The notes: generated by a model not told the origin, from the letters alone. A stretch of DNA of 64,000 nucleotides from Novilysobacter selenitireducens (GCF_020026895.1 NZ_JAINZW010000002.1:678223-742222); one strand, 5' to 3'. Numbered from the stretch's first letter, positions 55,537-62,181 are shown. Numbers and translations are program-made.

Positions 55537-56430
55537 CTAACTGGAAACACGGCCGACGAGCCACTCGACGATCGCATCGAATCTCTCCTGATCCAGTGCG
55601 TGTCCGCGGTCGACGCGAAGCTCGGTGATGAAATCGCTCTCGGCCTTGGCCACGACCTCATCGGCGTCGCGCGAGTACTTGTCCCCGGCACCCGACACGA
55701 CCAGTGTCGGCCGCGGTCCGATGGCTGAAAGAACATCGTGCGTGTCGATTTCGCGGGCGAGCCCGGGCACGGCTTCGAACAGCGTCACCCCTGTGCCTTC
55801 CCGGCGGCGTGTCTCAAAACTGCATACCGCACCGCTGATACACGCGAACCTGCACCGTGCATCGACTGCCGCGTGGTAGAGCGCCGTGTAGCCGCCGTAC
55901 GAGTGGCCTGCCACCCCCACGAACCGCTCGTCTACTCCGGAGGCCTGGATCAGAACACTCAGGGCACGCTGGGCGTCATCCAGGCACTTCCTCATCAGCA
56001 GGTCGCCATCCAGCAGCCGATAGCTCATGGCGTTGTAGTGCTGGAGCCAATCGTAGTAGTCCGGCTCGACCCCCTGCACCGCTGCTCGTCGATCCTCGAA
56101 CGTGATGGCGTCCGGGGCGAGGACGGCGAGGCCCCTGCGCGCGAGCGCCGGCCCGAAGGCCTGAAATGCATCGCCCACTAGGCCGGCTACCTCGCTCTTG
56201 CCGAAGTGGAATTCCCCATTGTGCTGATGGAAGACCACCACTCCGCCGCGCGTAGTGCGACCCGTCGGCGTGAACAGGAACGCCGGAATGACGTCACCTT
56301 CGAGCCCGAGGTACTCGATCCGTTGCCGTTCGAAGCCGTCGAACACTTCGACGTCGCCGCGTTGGAAGTCGACCGCCACAGGGTCCGCAAGTCCTAGTCG
56401 CTCTCGAAGGGTCGTAGTGAGGTTCGTCAT
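55537..56430 (-). CDS. Alpha/beta hydrolase (dienelactone-hydrolase-like)
   Basis: This 297-residue alpha/beta hydrolase has the nucleophile elbow GVAGHSYGGYTALYHA, the oxyanion strand 'GGVVVFHQHNGEFHFGKSE', and late 'PTLVVSGAGDKYSRDADEV' and VDRGHALDQERF, which give a Ser-Asp-His triad. It lies at the very end of the integron array but no attC is adjacent. It may be an old cassette or host gene. The start at 56430 is preferred. Confidence 0.8.
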   Translation of the reverse strand: MTNLTTTLRERLGLADPVAVDFQRGDVEVFDGFERQRIEYLGLEGDVIPAFLFTPTGRTTRGGVVVFHQHNGEFHFGKSEVAGLVGDAFQAFGPALARRGLAVLAPDAITFEDRRAAVQGVEPDYYDWLQHYNAMSYRLLDGDLLMRKCLDDAQRALSVLIQASGVDERFVGVAGHSYGGYTALYHAAVDARCRFACISGAVCSFETRRREGTGVTLFEAVPGLAREIDTHDVLSAIGPRPTLVVSGAGDKYSRDADEVVAKAESDFITELRVDRGHALDQERFDAIVEWLVGRVSS

Positions 56431-56455
56431 CTCGAGATGGTAGTGGGCGCGCGTG

Positions 56456-56776
56456 TCAGGCCTCGGCACGCGAGTAGTGGTGGAAGACCAGCGCAGCACC
56501 CTCCTTGAGTGCCTTGCGGTAGTAGCGAACCGTCCCACGTGACGCGCACTCGGGGCCGCTGATCCACGTGTGCGAGTCGACAGCGTGCACCGACCATCCC
56601 TCCGCCCGGACGTAATACTTGGCCAGCTCCAGTGCGCCCTCGTAAAGCGGGAAGTTGATCCAGCAACTCACATAGGCGCCAGCGCCCTCGGGATTGAGCT
56701 TGCCGCCCTTGGGTGAAACAGCGTGGATCACGAAGTGATGCAGGCCTTCTCGAGCAGATCGCGGTGTTCTGGTCAT
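56456..56776 (-). CDS. Hypothetical protein, possible old cassette gene
   Basis: This 106-residue protein has no membrane helix. It contains 'AGAYVSCWINFPLYEGALEL', 'YYVRAEGWSVHAVDSHTWIS' and 'GTVRYYRKALKEGAALVFHH', which look like a compact alpha/beta fold. No family was recognised. It starts 3 nt before the decayed attC at 56780 and ends 26 nt before the hydrolase, so it could be the cassette next to that site. The GC content is lower than in the core genes. Confidence 0.6.
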   Translation of the reverse strand: MTRTPRSAREGLHHFVIHAVSPKGGKLNPEGAGAYVSCWINFPLYEGALELAKYYVRAEGWSVHAVDSHTWISGPECASRGTVRYYRKALKEGAALVFHHYSRAEA

Positions 56777-56779
56777 GGG

Positions 56780-56839
56780 GCCTGATGCCTGAATTCGGCC
56801 ACGCTGCGAAGGGGGGTCGGCTTGGACGAACTGTCAGCC
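56780..56839 (-). other. attC18, decayed
   Basis: GCCTGAT ... TCGGCTTGGACGAACTGTCAGCC keeps the 60-bp outline of the GCCGCGCC-type attC, but the cores are changed (TAAC to TGAT; GTTA to GTCA) and the stem has mismatches. It closes the cupin cassette, whose TGA stop lies in it. Confidence 0.8.
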
Positions 56840-57250
56840 ACCTGCCCGGCCGGGCGGGCGTTTGGAAAACCACTCGACGATCATGCCCATGTTCTGCTCA
56901 AAGCCGCCCGGCACGGAAATGTTGAGGGCGCCGGCACGCTCGGAACCGCGGTTCTCGAAATCATGCGTGGCACCAGCTGGAACGAGAACGAAGGACCCTT
57001 TCGGACAGGCAACCCATTCCCCGGCAACCAGGAAACTCATCGTGCCCTCGATGACGTAGAAGACGTCGTCCTCCGGGTGCGCGTGGGCGCCCGGGCCCGC
57101 TGTGTGGGGCTCAAGCCACCATTCGGAGATCGAGTAGCGGCACTTCGTCTCGGAGTCGTCGGCTTTGAAGACGGCCGACATGCCGCCCATCTGATACGAG
57201 CGACCTTCGCCGGGGCGAAGCACTATGGGGCGGCGAGCTTGTTCGTCCAT
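56834..57250 (-). CDS. Cupin domain protein (cassette gene)
   Basis: This 138-residue single cupin barrel has the two cupin motifs 'GPGAHAHPEDDVFYVIEGTM' and 'GSFVLVPAGATHDFENRG', giving the metal-binding His, His, Glu and His set. It may be an isomerase, dioxygenase or sugar-binding cupin; the substrate is not evident. The TGA stop lies in the decayed attC18, as for other cassettes. The ATG at 57250 is the sensible start; the longer frame crosses a possible attC remnant. Confidence 0.82.
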   Translation of the reverse strand: MDEQARRPIVLRPGEGRSYQMGGMSAVFKADDSETKCRYSISEWWLEPHTAGPGAHAHPEDDVFYVIEGTMSFLVAGEWVACPKGSFVLVPAGATHDFENRGSERAGALNISVPGGFEQNMGMIVEWFSKRPPGRAGG

Positions 57251-57273
57251 GGCGCCATGCACTCCCGTCAGTT

Positions 57274-57333
57274 GGCTAACGCTTGAATTTAGACGACCTG
57301 CAGCGCGGGAGACGGCGTTTGGAAGGAAGTGCT
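57274..57333 (-). other. attC17, doubtful remnant
   Basis: GGCTAACGCTTGAATTTAGACGACCTGC resembles the left half of an attC, then similarity fades. If real it would close the SpoIIAA-like cassette. The right-hand GTT core is not recognisable. Confidence 0.35.
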
Positions 57334-57398
57334 GCCGCGCCATAGCAGGCCTCAGAGACGTGCTTCTCACCAGACAGCTATAGCCCCGGTCTCCTGAC

Positions 57399-57767
57399 TC
57401 AAGGACGATCCATCACCCATTGCTTTGCGGCATCGAGCCCCGCCACAGGGAAATGCCGTATCTCGGCCGACACGAAGTGCGATGCCAACTGCTCGGCGAC
57501 TTTTCCCAAGGCGGAGTCGGTTACGAGAGCGACCTTCTTGATGTGCTTGTGATGGTCTCGCACAAAGCGGAAGTGGGCCGCCATTGCTCCAAGGCCCTCC
57601 CATCCAGGAAATGTTGGGGTCTCAATGAGGATGCCGGCGAGACCTCCCGTCTGCTCTATGTAAGGGTCTGCCGCTTTGGCAAGTTCGGCGAAATCGTCCT
57701 CTTGGAGGGAGTCCATAGGTTGCACAAACAGAATGCCGTGCTCAGTGTCGAGGGTGTACTTGAGCAT
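57399..57767 (-). CDS. SpoIIAA-like (STAS/SEC14-type) protein
   Basis: This 122-residue protein fits the SpoIIAA-like family (PF11964): an N-terminal strand (LKYTLDTEHGILFVQPMDSL), a Gly-rich 'GGLAGILIETPTFPGWEGLG', and the closing 'KKVALVTDSALGKVAEQLAS' with HFVSAEIRHFP. The role of these small soluble domains is unknown. GGAGGAAGAACAC precedes the ATG. It lies between the decayed attC16 and the doubtful attC17, so it is probably a cassette. Confidence 0.8.
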   Translation of the reverse strand: MLKYTLDTEHGILFVQPMDSLQEDDFAELAKAADPYIEQTGGLAGILIETPTFPGWEGLGAMAAHFRFVRDHHKHIKKVALVTDSALGKVAEQLASHFVSAEIRHFPVAGLDAAKQWVMDRP

Positions 57768-57806
57768 GTGTTCTTCCTCCCGATGGGTGCGGCCTGGCGT
57801 CATAGA

Positions 57807-57865
57807 GCCCTATTCCCGAGTCAGCCGAGCCGCCAAGCGGCTTCGGGTTGAATGCATTGTCAGAC
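57807..57865 (-). other. attC16, decayed
   Basis: GCCCTAT ... CGAGTCAGCCGAGCCGCC-AAG-CGGCTTCGGG ... GAATGCATTGTCAGAC keeps an attC outline and a stem, but both core sites are altered (GTTA to GTCA). It closes the DUF4287 cassette, whose TGA lies within it. Confidence 0.75.
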
Positions 57866-58075
57866 CGCGGGCCGAGCCTTGTGATAAGCGACAAGTGCAT
57901 TGGCGTGACCGTGGCCAATCTTGTGCTCGCTCTTGAGGAATGCCACCTGCTCCATGTGCGTCTTATCTTGGACGGAATCCAGCACCTTCAGCCAGTGCGC
58001 CACGGGCTTCCCATAGTTCTTCTCGATGGACGGAAATTACGAAGCCGGACCCTTAACCTTTGTATCCGTAGTCAT
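57860..58075 (-). pseudogene. DUF4287 gene interrupted by an in-frame stop
   Basis: From an ATG with a good GAGGG site the frame reads MTTDTKVKGPAS, then TAA at codon 13, then FPSIEKNYGKPVAHW and 'HMEQVAFLKSEHKIGHGHAN' to a TGA in attC16. The second part is a clear DUF4287 domain, whose usual opening PASYFPSIEK puts Tyr where the TAA is. A single base change would restore it. It is therefore a nonsense-mutated cassette gene, unless the stop is read through or the base is a sequencing error. Confidence 0.75.
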
Positions 58076-58194
58076 GAGCGACCCTCGCTATAGGAGTGAG
58101 GCCGGCGAATAGCCACCTTGACTAGCCTGACTGGCCTCTGCCTATCCGACGAACGCGCCTGCACGAAATCGACAACGACGGATGGCGCCATCTG

Positions 58195-58254
58195 GCCTAA
58201 CACCTAACTCAAGCCGCGCCGCGAAGCGGCGTCGGCGTGGACGAATAGTTGGGC
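58195..58254 (-). other. attC15 (GCCGCGCC type)
   Basis: The site runs from GCCTAAC to GTTGGGC, with stem GCCGCGCCGC-GAA-GCGGCGTCGGC. Its right arm reads GTGGACGAATAG instead of TTGGACGAATTG. It closes the 99-residue cassette. Confidence 0.93.
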
Positions 58255-58274
58255 CTAGCAGCGTGCTGGACCTA

Positions 58275-58574
58275 CTACGCCAACAGTTCATCATTGCGTA
58301 GCACAAAGAACGAGAAGAGTGCACCCGCCGGGATGAGCGAGACAAGCCCAAAGACTAAGGCCCTCTTGCTTTGAGACTTTGCGGCCCTGTACAGGAAATG
58401 GGCCGGTGCAAGGTTGAACAAGAACAGGCCAGCAAAGAGCAGCCCCTCCACGTCTACCTCAAGGGCGGACAACGCGAAAGACAGCGTTACAAACGCAGCT
58501 ATCTCGATGAGAAGAAAGCCACCGGCCCTTGCGAGGCCTGGCTCTTTGGGGACGAAGTTTGAGATGTTGAACAT
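58275..58574 (-). CDS. Small membrane protein (cassette gene)
   Basis: This 99-residue protein has three hydrophobic segments (about residues 20-38, 45-64 and 74-92) separated by short basic loops (RAAKSQSKRA). No family was recognised. The ATG at 58574 is 4 nt upstream of the R'' box of attC14, so translation starts almost at the recombination point. A longer frame would enter the attC. Confidence 0.65.
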   Translation of the reverse strand: MFNISNFVPKEPGLARAGGFLLIEIAAFVTLSFALSALEVDVEGLLFAGLFLFNLAPAHFLYRAAKSQSKRALVFGLVSLIPAGALFSFFVLRNDELLA

Positions 58575-58577
58575 GAG

Positions 58578-58637
58578 GTCTAACACTGGAGTCAAGCCGA
58601 CCCGCGAAGCGGGTTCGACTTGAATGAGTTGTTAGGC
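58578..58637 (-). other. attC14 (GCCGACCC type)
   Basis: The site runs from GTCTAAC to GTTAGGC, with stem GCCGACCCGC-GAA-GCGGGTTCG and right arm CTTGAATGAGTTG. It closes the 74-residue cassette, whose stop TAA is in the core. Confidence 0.93.
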
Positions 58638-58856
58638 GGCGGAACCGCCCGGGGCATCCGCTCTGAAAAAGCGGTAGAAGCTGTAAATGGACGCGAGAAG
58701 GAATAGCCCTCCGAGGGCGAGAACGACACCTGGCAGGTACGGTTGGATGTACGAGTCGATCCGATCAAACAGGAAGTCACTAGCGCGAGGGTAGTCCGGC
58801 GCTTGAACCCACCCACGAAGTTCGTTGAAGTAAGCAAAGAAGGCACTCACGCCCAT
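58632..58856 (-). CDS. Small membrane protein (cassette gene, possibly truncated at the 5' end)
   Basis: This 74-residue protein has one clear helix ('PGVVLALGGLFLLASIYSFY') and a short soluble N-terminal part. Its stop is the TAA of the attC14 core. In the same frame an ATG at 58916, right after attC13, gives 16 more codons (MAPEEDNSGKWARRGV) before an in-frame TAA, so the original protein may have begun there. The ATG at 58856 may now be a restart. The function is unknown. Confidence 0.55.
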   Translation of the reverse strand: MGVSAFFAYFNELRGWVQAPDYPRASDFLFDRIDSYIQPYLPGVVLALGGLFLLASIYSFYRFFRADAPGGSAA

Positions 58857-58920
58857 GACGAGGAATTACACGCCACGTCGTGCCCACTTGCCCGAGTTGT
58901 CTTCTTCCGGAGCCATAGCC

Positions 58921-58980
58921 GCCTAACACCTGAGCTAAGCCGCGCCGCGAAGCAGCGTCGGCTTGGACGATTTATTAGAC
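58921..58980 (-). other. attC13 (GCCGCGCC type, core mutated)
   Basis: The site starts with GCCTAAC and has the usual right arm, but ends in ATTAGAC, so the GTT core is lost. A second copy of ATTTATTAGAC follows directly (58981-58991), an 11-bp tandem duplication. A mismatch in the stem (GCAGCG) further weakens it. Confidence 0.8.
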
Positions 58981-58985
58981 ATTTA

Positions 58986-59237
58986 TTAGACCGCCGGCCG
59001 CAAGCGGAACGATAACAGTAAGAGCGCGGCCACCGCGATGCCGGTAGACAAGCTGCCGAGCCATGGCTTAAGCACTAACGACGCAAGAACTGCTGGAACG
59101 AACCCGAGCACGAGCGGCATCAGACCAGCCCGAAGTCTCACGCTGCTGGTGCAATGCGGGCAGGTCTTGGCCCTACCAAAGCTGTTCAATTGCTTTGAAA
59201 GGAAGCTGACGGATTGCTTGCAATAAGGGCACTTCAT
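58986..59237 (-). CDS. Zinc-ribbon membrane protein (cassette gene)
   Basis: This 83-residue protein has an N-terminal CPYC...CPHC pair that can bind zinc (MKCPYCKQSVSF and KTCPHCTSSVRL), then two hydrophobic helices. It resembles small zinc-ribbon/TM proteins of unknown function. The ATG at 59237 has GGAGA upstream; an earlier ATG overlaps the attC12 core. The stop TAA is in the duplicated copy after attC13. Confidence 0.72.
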   Translation of the reverse strand: MKCPYCKQSVSFLSKQLNSFGRAKTCPHCTSSVRLRAGLMPLVLGFVPAVLASLVLKPWLGSLSTGIAVAALLLLSFRLRPAV

Positions 59238-59260
59238 ATGAGGGGTCTCCTTCCCCGCCG

Positions 59261-59320
59261 GCATAACACCTGAGTTAAGCCGCGCCGCGAAGCGGCGTCG
59301 GCTTGGACGAATTGTTAGCC
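59261..59320 (-). other. attC12 (GCCGCGCC type)
   Basis: The site runs from GCATAAC (one base off the RYYYAAC core) to GTTAGCC, with stem GCCGCGCCGC-GAA-GCGGCGTCGGC and arm TTGGACGAATTG. It closes the 207-residue cassette. Confidence 0.92.
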
Positions 59321-59938
59321 ATGTAGCCCACCCGCCCTGAGCGCAATTTCACGGCGGCAGACCTCCACTGAGTCTTCTGCCACCTGTTGGATCTCCTGCG
59401 CAAGCTCATGGAGCTCCGACAAAGCCTTCTGAAACTCTTCGAATGTCTCGGGCGATACCGACGGAAGAGAAACGAACTGCTCTTTGAGCGAGCCTAGCGC
59501 ACGGCCAACCATTAGGACATCTAATCCTAGCTGCCAGTGCGGAATTTCGAATACGGGCAGTGCCATTAGCGCCGCATGGGTGTCTTGCATGAGCGGCGGG
59601 GAAATTTGCTCAATGTCTTCCTCAGCGTTGGACGCATACGCCTTACATACGTCCTTTGCCAGGCCGAGCGACCGGACCATCAGCGCCTTTATGACCTCGA
59701 GCTTTTGGCGCTCCGCGACGGCGAGTTTTCGCTCTTCAAGCTTCACCGCATGCCGGTGCTGCCGCTGAGCGATCCAAGCCGCAGCTCCGATTGCCAGAAT
59801 GCTGCCAATAGCTTGCACCCAAGCAGGCGCTAGCTGATCACTGAAGTCGATTCGATAGCCGGCGCGCCACGCTAATGCGGCCGCGGTCACGCCGAGAAGG
59901 GTGCACAAGATCGCAACGACGTAATGCGCCTTCTTCAC
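59315..59938 (-). CDS. Two-helix membrane protein with soluble coiled domain (cassette gene)
   Basis: This is the largest protein of the array (207 residues): two N-terminal helices (residues 7-24 and 43-60), then a charged stretch RQHRHAVKLEERKLAVAERQ and a helical cytoplasmic domain of about 130 residues. No family was recognised. The layout is like small membrane-anchored proteins with a coiled-coil sensor or tether. The stop TAA is provided by the attC12 core. Confidence 0.7.
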   Translation of the reverse strand: MKKAHYVVAILCTLLGVTAAALAWRAGYRIDFSDQLAPAWVQAIGSILAIGAAAWIAQRQHRHAVKLEERKLAVAERQKLEVIKALMVRSLGLAKDVCKAYASNAEEDIEQISPPLMQDTHAALMALPVFEIPHWQLGLDVLMVGRALGSLKEQFVSLPSVSPETFEEFQKALSELHELAQEIQQVAEDSVEVCRREIALRAGGLHG

Positions 59939-59961
59939 GTGCCTTCGAGGCTCCCCGACAT

Positions 59962-60021
59962 GGCTAACACCAGAATTAAGCCGACCCGCGAAGCGGGTTC
60001 GGCTTGAATGAATTGTTAGGC
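59962..60021 (-). other. attC11 (GCCGACCC type)
   Basis: The site runs from GGCTAAC to GTTAGGC, with stem GCCGACCCGC-GAA-GCGGGTTCGGC and right arm TTGAATGAATTG. It closes the 73-residue cassette. Confidence 0.95.
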
Positions 60022-60237
60022 ATCACTCGGCCTATGGTGGATAACCACTGGAACATTTTGGCAGTTTTGCAACACGGCGTACTCGCCATTTGCCTTTCCC
60101 ACCAACGAAATCGGCACCGACGTGTCCCCGCCATCCAAGGAGATCCGCACCTCCATTTCTTGGTTCTCGAAGGTGCGAAGCTCCTCGATCAGTTGAGCTA
60201 CCGACTTTCCTCGGCTTGTCCAGTCCGAATTGATCAT
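60016..60237 (-). CDS. Hypothetical small soluble protein (cassette gene)
   Basis: This 73-residue protein looks like a compact alpha/beta domain: a helix (SVAQLIEELRTF), strands with EMEVRISLDGGDTSVPISLV and EYAVLQNCQNVPVVIHH. No family was recognised and there is no membrane helix. The ATG at 60237 lies 11 nt after the attC10 core, and the stop TAA is in the attC11 core. Confidence 0.6.
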   Translation of the reverse strand: MINSDWTSRGKSVAQLIEELRTFENQEMEVRISLDGGDTSVPISLVGKANGEYAVLQNCQNVPVVIHHRPSDA

Positions 60238-60247
60238 CGTTTGTGAG

Positions 60248-60307
60248 GCCTAACACCGGAATTAAGCCGACCCGCGAAGCGGGCTCGGCTTGAATGAACT
60301 GTTAGGC
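60248..60307 (-). other. attC10 (GCCGACCC type)
   Basis: The site runs from GCCTAAC to GTTAGGC, with stem GCCGACCCGC-GAA-GCGGGCTCGGC and right arm TTGAATGAACTG. It closes the 126-residue cassette. Confidence 0.95.
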
Positions 60308-60682
60308 GGCATACATTGAGGATGTAACCGCCCGCCGTAGTTGAAGCCAATAGTTGAGCGCCATAATGCATGCAAGTGGATAGCCAATTAGCCAGATCGG
60401 ATTAAGAAGCGACTGTAGAACTGACCGACGCCGCCAACGCGCCACTCTTTCCACGGCGTCCGGCCAGTGCCAATCTGGAAGGGAAACCCCCAAAGAGAGG
60501 AACGCAAAGGTCGATTCAATCGCGAAAGTTCCGCAAGTGTCCCAGAACACTGCACGATTGAACTCCGACATACCTTCGGGTTTGACCTGAATCTCTCGGG
60601 CAAATTTCTCAAACTCTGCGCCGCTTAGACCAATCTCGGTCCAAGCATACGACATGGCTTCCCAGATCTTCTCTCGGTTCAT
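60302..60682 (-). CDS. Membrane-anchored hypothetical protein (cassette gene)
   Basis: This 126-residue protein has a soluble N-terminal domain (residues 1-90, with REKIWEAMSYAWTEIGLSGAEF, then FWDTCGTFAIES), one basic loop and one helix near residues 98-114. The N-terminal part faintly recalls small domains grouped as DUF7079, a weak memory-based suggestion. The ATG lies 17 nt after the attC9 core; the stop is the TAA of attC10. Confidence 0.62.
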   Translation of the reverse strand: MNREKIWEAMSYAWTEIGLSGAEFEKFAREIQVKPEGMSEFNRAVFWDTCGTFAIESTFAFLSLGVSLPDWHWPDAVERVARWRRRSVLQSLLNPIWLIGYPLACIMALNYWLQLRRAVTSSMYAA

Positions 60683-60699
60683 TGGTTGATTTCGCTGCC

Positions 60700-60759
60700 G
60701 CCTAACACCGGAGTTAAGCCGACCCGCGAAGCGGGTTCGGCTTGAATGAGTTGTTAGGT
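60700..60759 (-). other. attC9 (GCCGACCC type)
   Basis: The site runs from GCCTAAC to GTTAGGT, with stem GCCGACCCGC-GAA-GCGGGTTCGGC and right arm TTGAATGAGTTG. It closes the zinc-ribbon 105-residue cassette. Confidence 0.95.
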
Positions 60760-61071
60760 GACTACAGCAATTCGCCCGCCCACTAATAGGTAGGCAGCAA
60801 CAACAGCGTACTGGGTAAGCATGTAGCCACCAAAAAAAATAACTGCAAACAACAAATTTCCAACCTCAAATTGAGCAACGAGGCCTAACAGACAAAGAAA
60901 CAAAACAAGCCATACCGGAAGCAGTAGAAAAAAATGAACTATGGTCGGGAGGGCATACTCCCGCTTGCAACAAGGAATGGGGAGTGAGGCAGGTGAGTTG
61001 CGCAGAAGACTAAACTCGAGCGGACTAACATTTATATTTGTACCGCACTCAGGACACCATAGATTCACCAC
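60754..61071 (-). CDS. Zinc-ribbon membrane protein, AT-rich (cassette gene)
   Basis: This 105-residue protein has a zinc-binding N-terminus (WCPECGTN...PIPCC), then two or three helices ('FFLLLPVWLVLFLCLLGLVA', 'LLFAVIFFGGYMLTQYAVVA'). It starts with a GTG preceded by AGGTGA. The gene is clearly richer in A and T than its neighbours (runs such as CCAAAAAAAATAACTG), suggesting an origin in a lower-GC genome. The stop is in the attC9 core. Confidence 0.68.
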   Translation of the reverse strand: MVNLWCPECGTNINVSPLEFSLLRNSPASLPIPCCKREYALPTIVHFFLLLPVWLVLFLCLLGLVAQFEVGNLLFAVIFFGGYMLTQYAVVAAYLLVGGRIAVVT

Positions 61072-61076
61072 GAGTC

Positions 61077-61136
61077 ACCTAACGCCAGAATTAAGCCGAC
61101 CTGCGAAGCGGGTTCGGCTTGAATGAATTGTTAGGC
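61077..61136 (-). other. attC8 (GCCGACCC type)
   Basis: The site runs from ACCTAAC to GTTAGGC, with stem GCCGACCTGC-GAA-GCGGGTTCGGC and right arm TTGAATGAATTG. It closes the 95-residue cassette. Confidence 0.94.
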
Positions 61137-61418
61137 GGTGCTGCCCCGGTGACTGGCTGAACTCCCCAGCGCCACCCTTGGCCAACCTGCCCCACGGGTC
61201 TGAACACTACCAGCCCGCGCCGACCGGCGCTTTACCCGGAACCCGCAAGGCGACATGCCACCGAAGATGGCCCCGCAACCATTGAGCCAAGCAGCCGAGC
61301 CAGCGTTCGACCAGTGCCAAGTACTTGCCGAAGCAGAGCGGCCGGAGCCGGCGCCGCATGAGCCCGCGGCGCGCGACACGCTGGCGACGCAATTGCCAAA
61401 GGGGCGACTGCCGAACAA
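61131..61418 (-). CDS. Doubtful cassette ORF, possibly non-coding
   Basis: The longest sensible minus-strand frame codes for 95 residues rich in Gly, Ser, Arg and Trp with no recognisable fold, and ends in the attC8 core. Other frames are open too. The composition looks unlike a folded protein, so this cassette may carry a non-coding segment or a decayed gene. Confidence 0.3.
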   Translation of the reverse strand: MFGSRPFGNCVASVSRAAGSCGAGSGRSASASTWHWSNAGSAAWLNGCGAIFGGMSPCGFRVKRRSARAGSVQTRGAGWPRVALGSSASHRGSTA

Positions 61419-61432
61419 CTTTCAGCAGTACC

Positions 61433-61492
61433 GCCTAACACCAGAATTAAGCCGACCCGCGAAGCGGGTTCGGCTTGAATGAATTGTTAAGC
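61433..61492 (-). other. attC7 (GCCGACCC type)
   Basis: The site runs from GCCTAAC to GTTAAGC, with stem GCCGACCCGC-GAA-GCGGGTTCGGC. It closes the lipoprotein cassette. Confidence 0.95.
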
Positions 61493-61493
61493 A

Positions 61494-61838
61494 TCACCGG
61501 CTGACCTCTATGTGCTTGAGCTCGTCGCCTTGCCGGTAAAACGCAGGAAGACCGGCGGCTCGCGCGATCAGCGCCACGTCGATGATGTCTTGGACTGTTG
61601 CCTCAGCGTCGTAGAGCAGGACCACTGATGTAATGCCCTCAGATTGCTTGGCTGCCCGAATGGCGTCCCCCATCCGATCTACCGAGTAGCTGCGGCCGTG
61701 CCATGAGAATTCGTCCCCTGGTGAAGCGGCAATCTCCGCTGGGACCAGGCCTGCGGTGGGCTCGAGCCGTGAGATCGACGCGCAACCACCAACGAGCGCC
61801 AAAGTGACAACAAGCAATGCTTTTGAAGTGGCGCCCAC
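61494..61838 (-). CDS. Lipoprotein with ExbD/TolR-like domain (cassette gene)
   Basis: This 114-residue protein has a lipoprotein signal ending in LVGGCASI and a small alpha/beta domain ('AIRAAKQSEGITSVVLLYDA' and 'VQDIIDVALIARAAGLPAFY') that resembles the periplasmic part of ExbD/TolR proteins. The GTG start is supported by an AGGGGG site. Unlike ExbD it has no membrane helix, only a lipid anchor. The TGA stop lies 2 nt past attC7. Confidence 0.72.
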   Translation of the reverse strand: MGATSKALLVVTLALVGGCASISRLEPTAGLVPAEIAASPGDEFSWHGRSYSVDRMGDAIRAAKQSEGITSVVLLYDAEATVQDIIDVALIARAAGLPAFYRQGDELKHIEVSR

Positions 61839-61853
61839 GTTGCCCCCTGTGAT

Positions 61854-61913
61854 GCCTAACACCAGAATTAAGCCGACCCGCGAAGCGGGTTCGGCTTGAA
61901 TGATTTGTTAGGC
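61854..61913 (-). other. attC6 (GCCGACCC type)
   Basis: The site runs from GCCTAAC to GTTAGGC, with stem GCCGACCCGC-GAA-GCGGGTTCGGC and right arm TTGAATGATTTG. It closes the 87-residue cassette. Confidence 0.95.
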
Positions 61914-61914
61914 C

Positions 61915-62178
61915 TCATCCGAGTCGCCTCCCGTGCCTTGGCTCCCCGGCAGCCCGGCACATGAGCCAGAACGAGCCGGCTGATAGCGCGAAGAATAGGC
62001 CAGCGAACAGAAGCATGGTGAGGGCCCTTTGCTCTGCTGCAACAACGATCATGAGGATCGCCAACCCCAGGAACGCCAGGCCAGCCACTAGCATCGCAAT
62101 AGCCACAACGGAGCGTGATATGCGCGCAGGCAAGCCAGCGCTGGAGGAAACGGCATCAAGCAACAGGTCAAGGAGCAT
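61915..62178 (-). CDS. Small membrane protein (cassette gene)
   Basis: This 87-residue protein has a short basic stretch and two long hydrophobic helices ('VVAIAMLVAGLAFLGLAILM' and 'ALTMLLFAGLFFALSAGSFW'). No family was recognised. The ATG at 62178 is 4 nt from the attC5 core. The stop is just past attC6. Confidence 0.62.
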   Translation of the reverse strand: MLLDLLLDAVSSSAGLPARISRSVVAIAMLVAGLAFLGLAILMIVVAAEQRALTMLLFAGLFFALSAGSFWLMCRAAGEPRHGRRLG

Positions 62179-62181
62179 GCG

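Noticed and set aside
57274..57333. A definite attC site between the cupin and SpoIIAA-like genes
   Set aside because: Only the left part resembles an attC; the right core cannot be recognised. Kept only as a doubtful remnant.
61255..61482. Plus-strand ORFs running into attC sequences (such as the one ending in LTPELSRPAKRVRLE)
   Set aside because: The common C-terminal peptide comes from reading the attC repeat itself, seen at several sites; such ORFs are artefacts.
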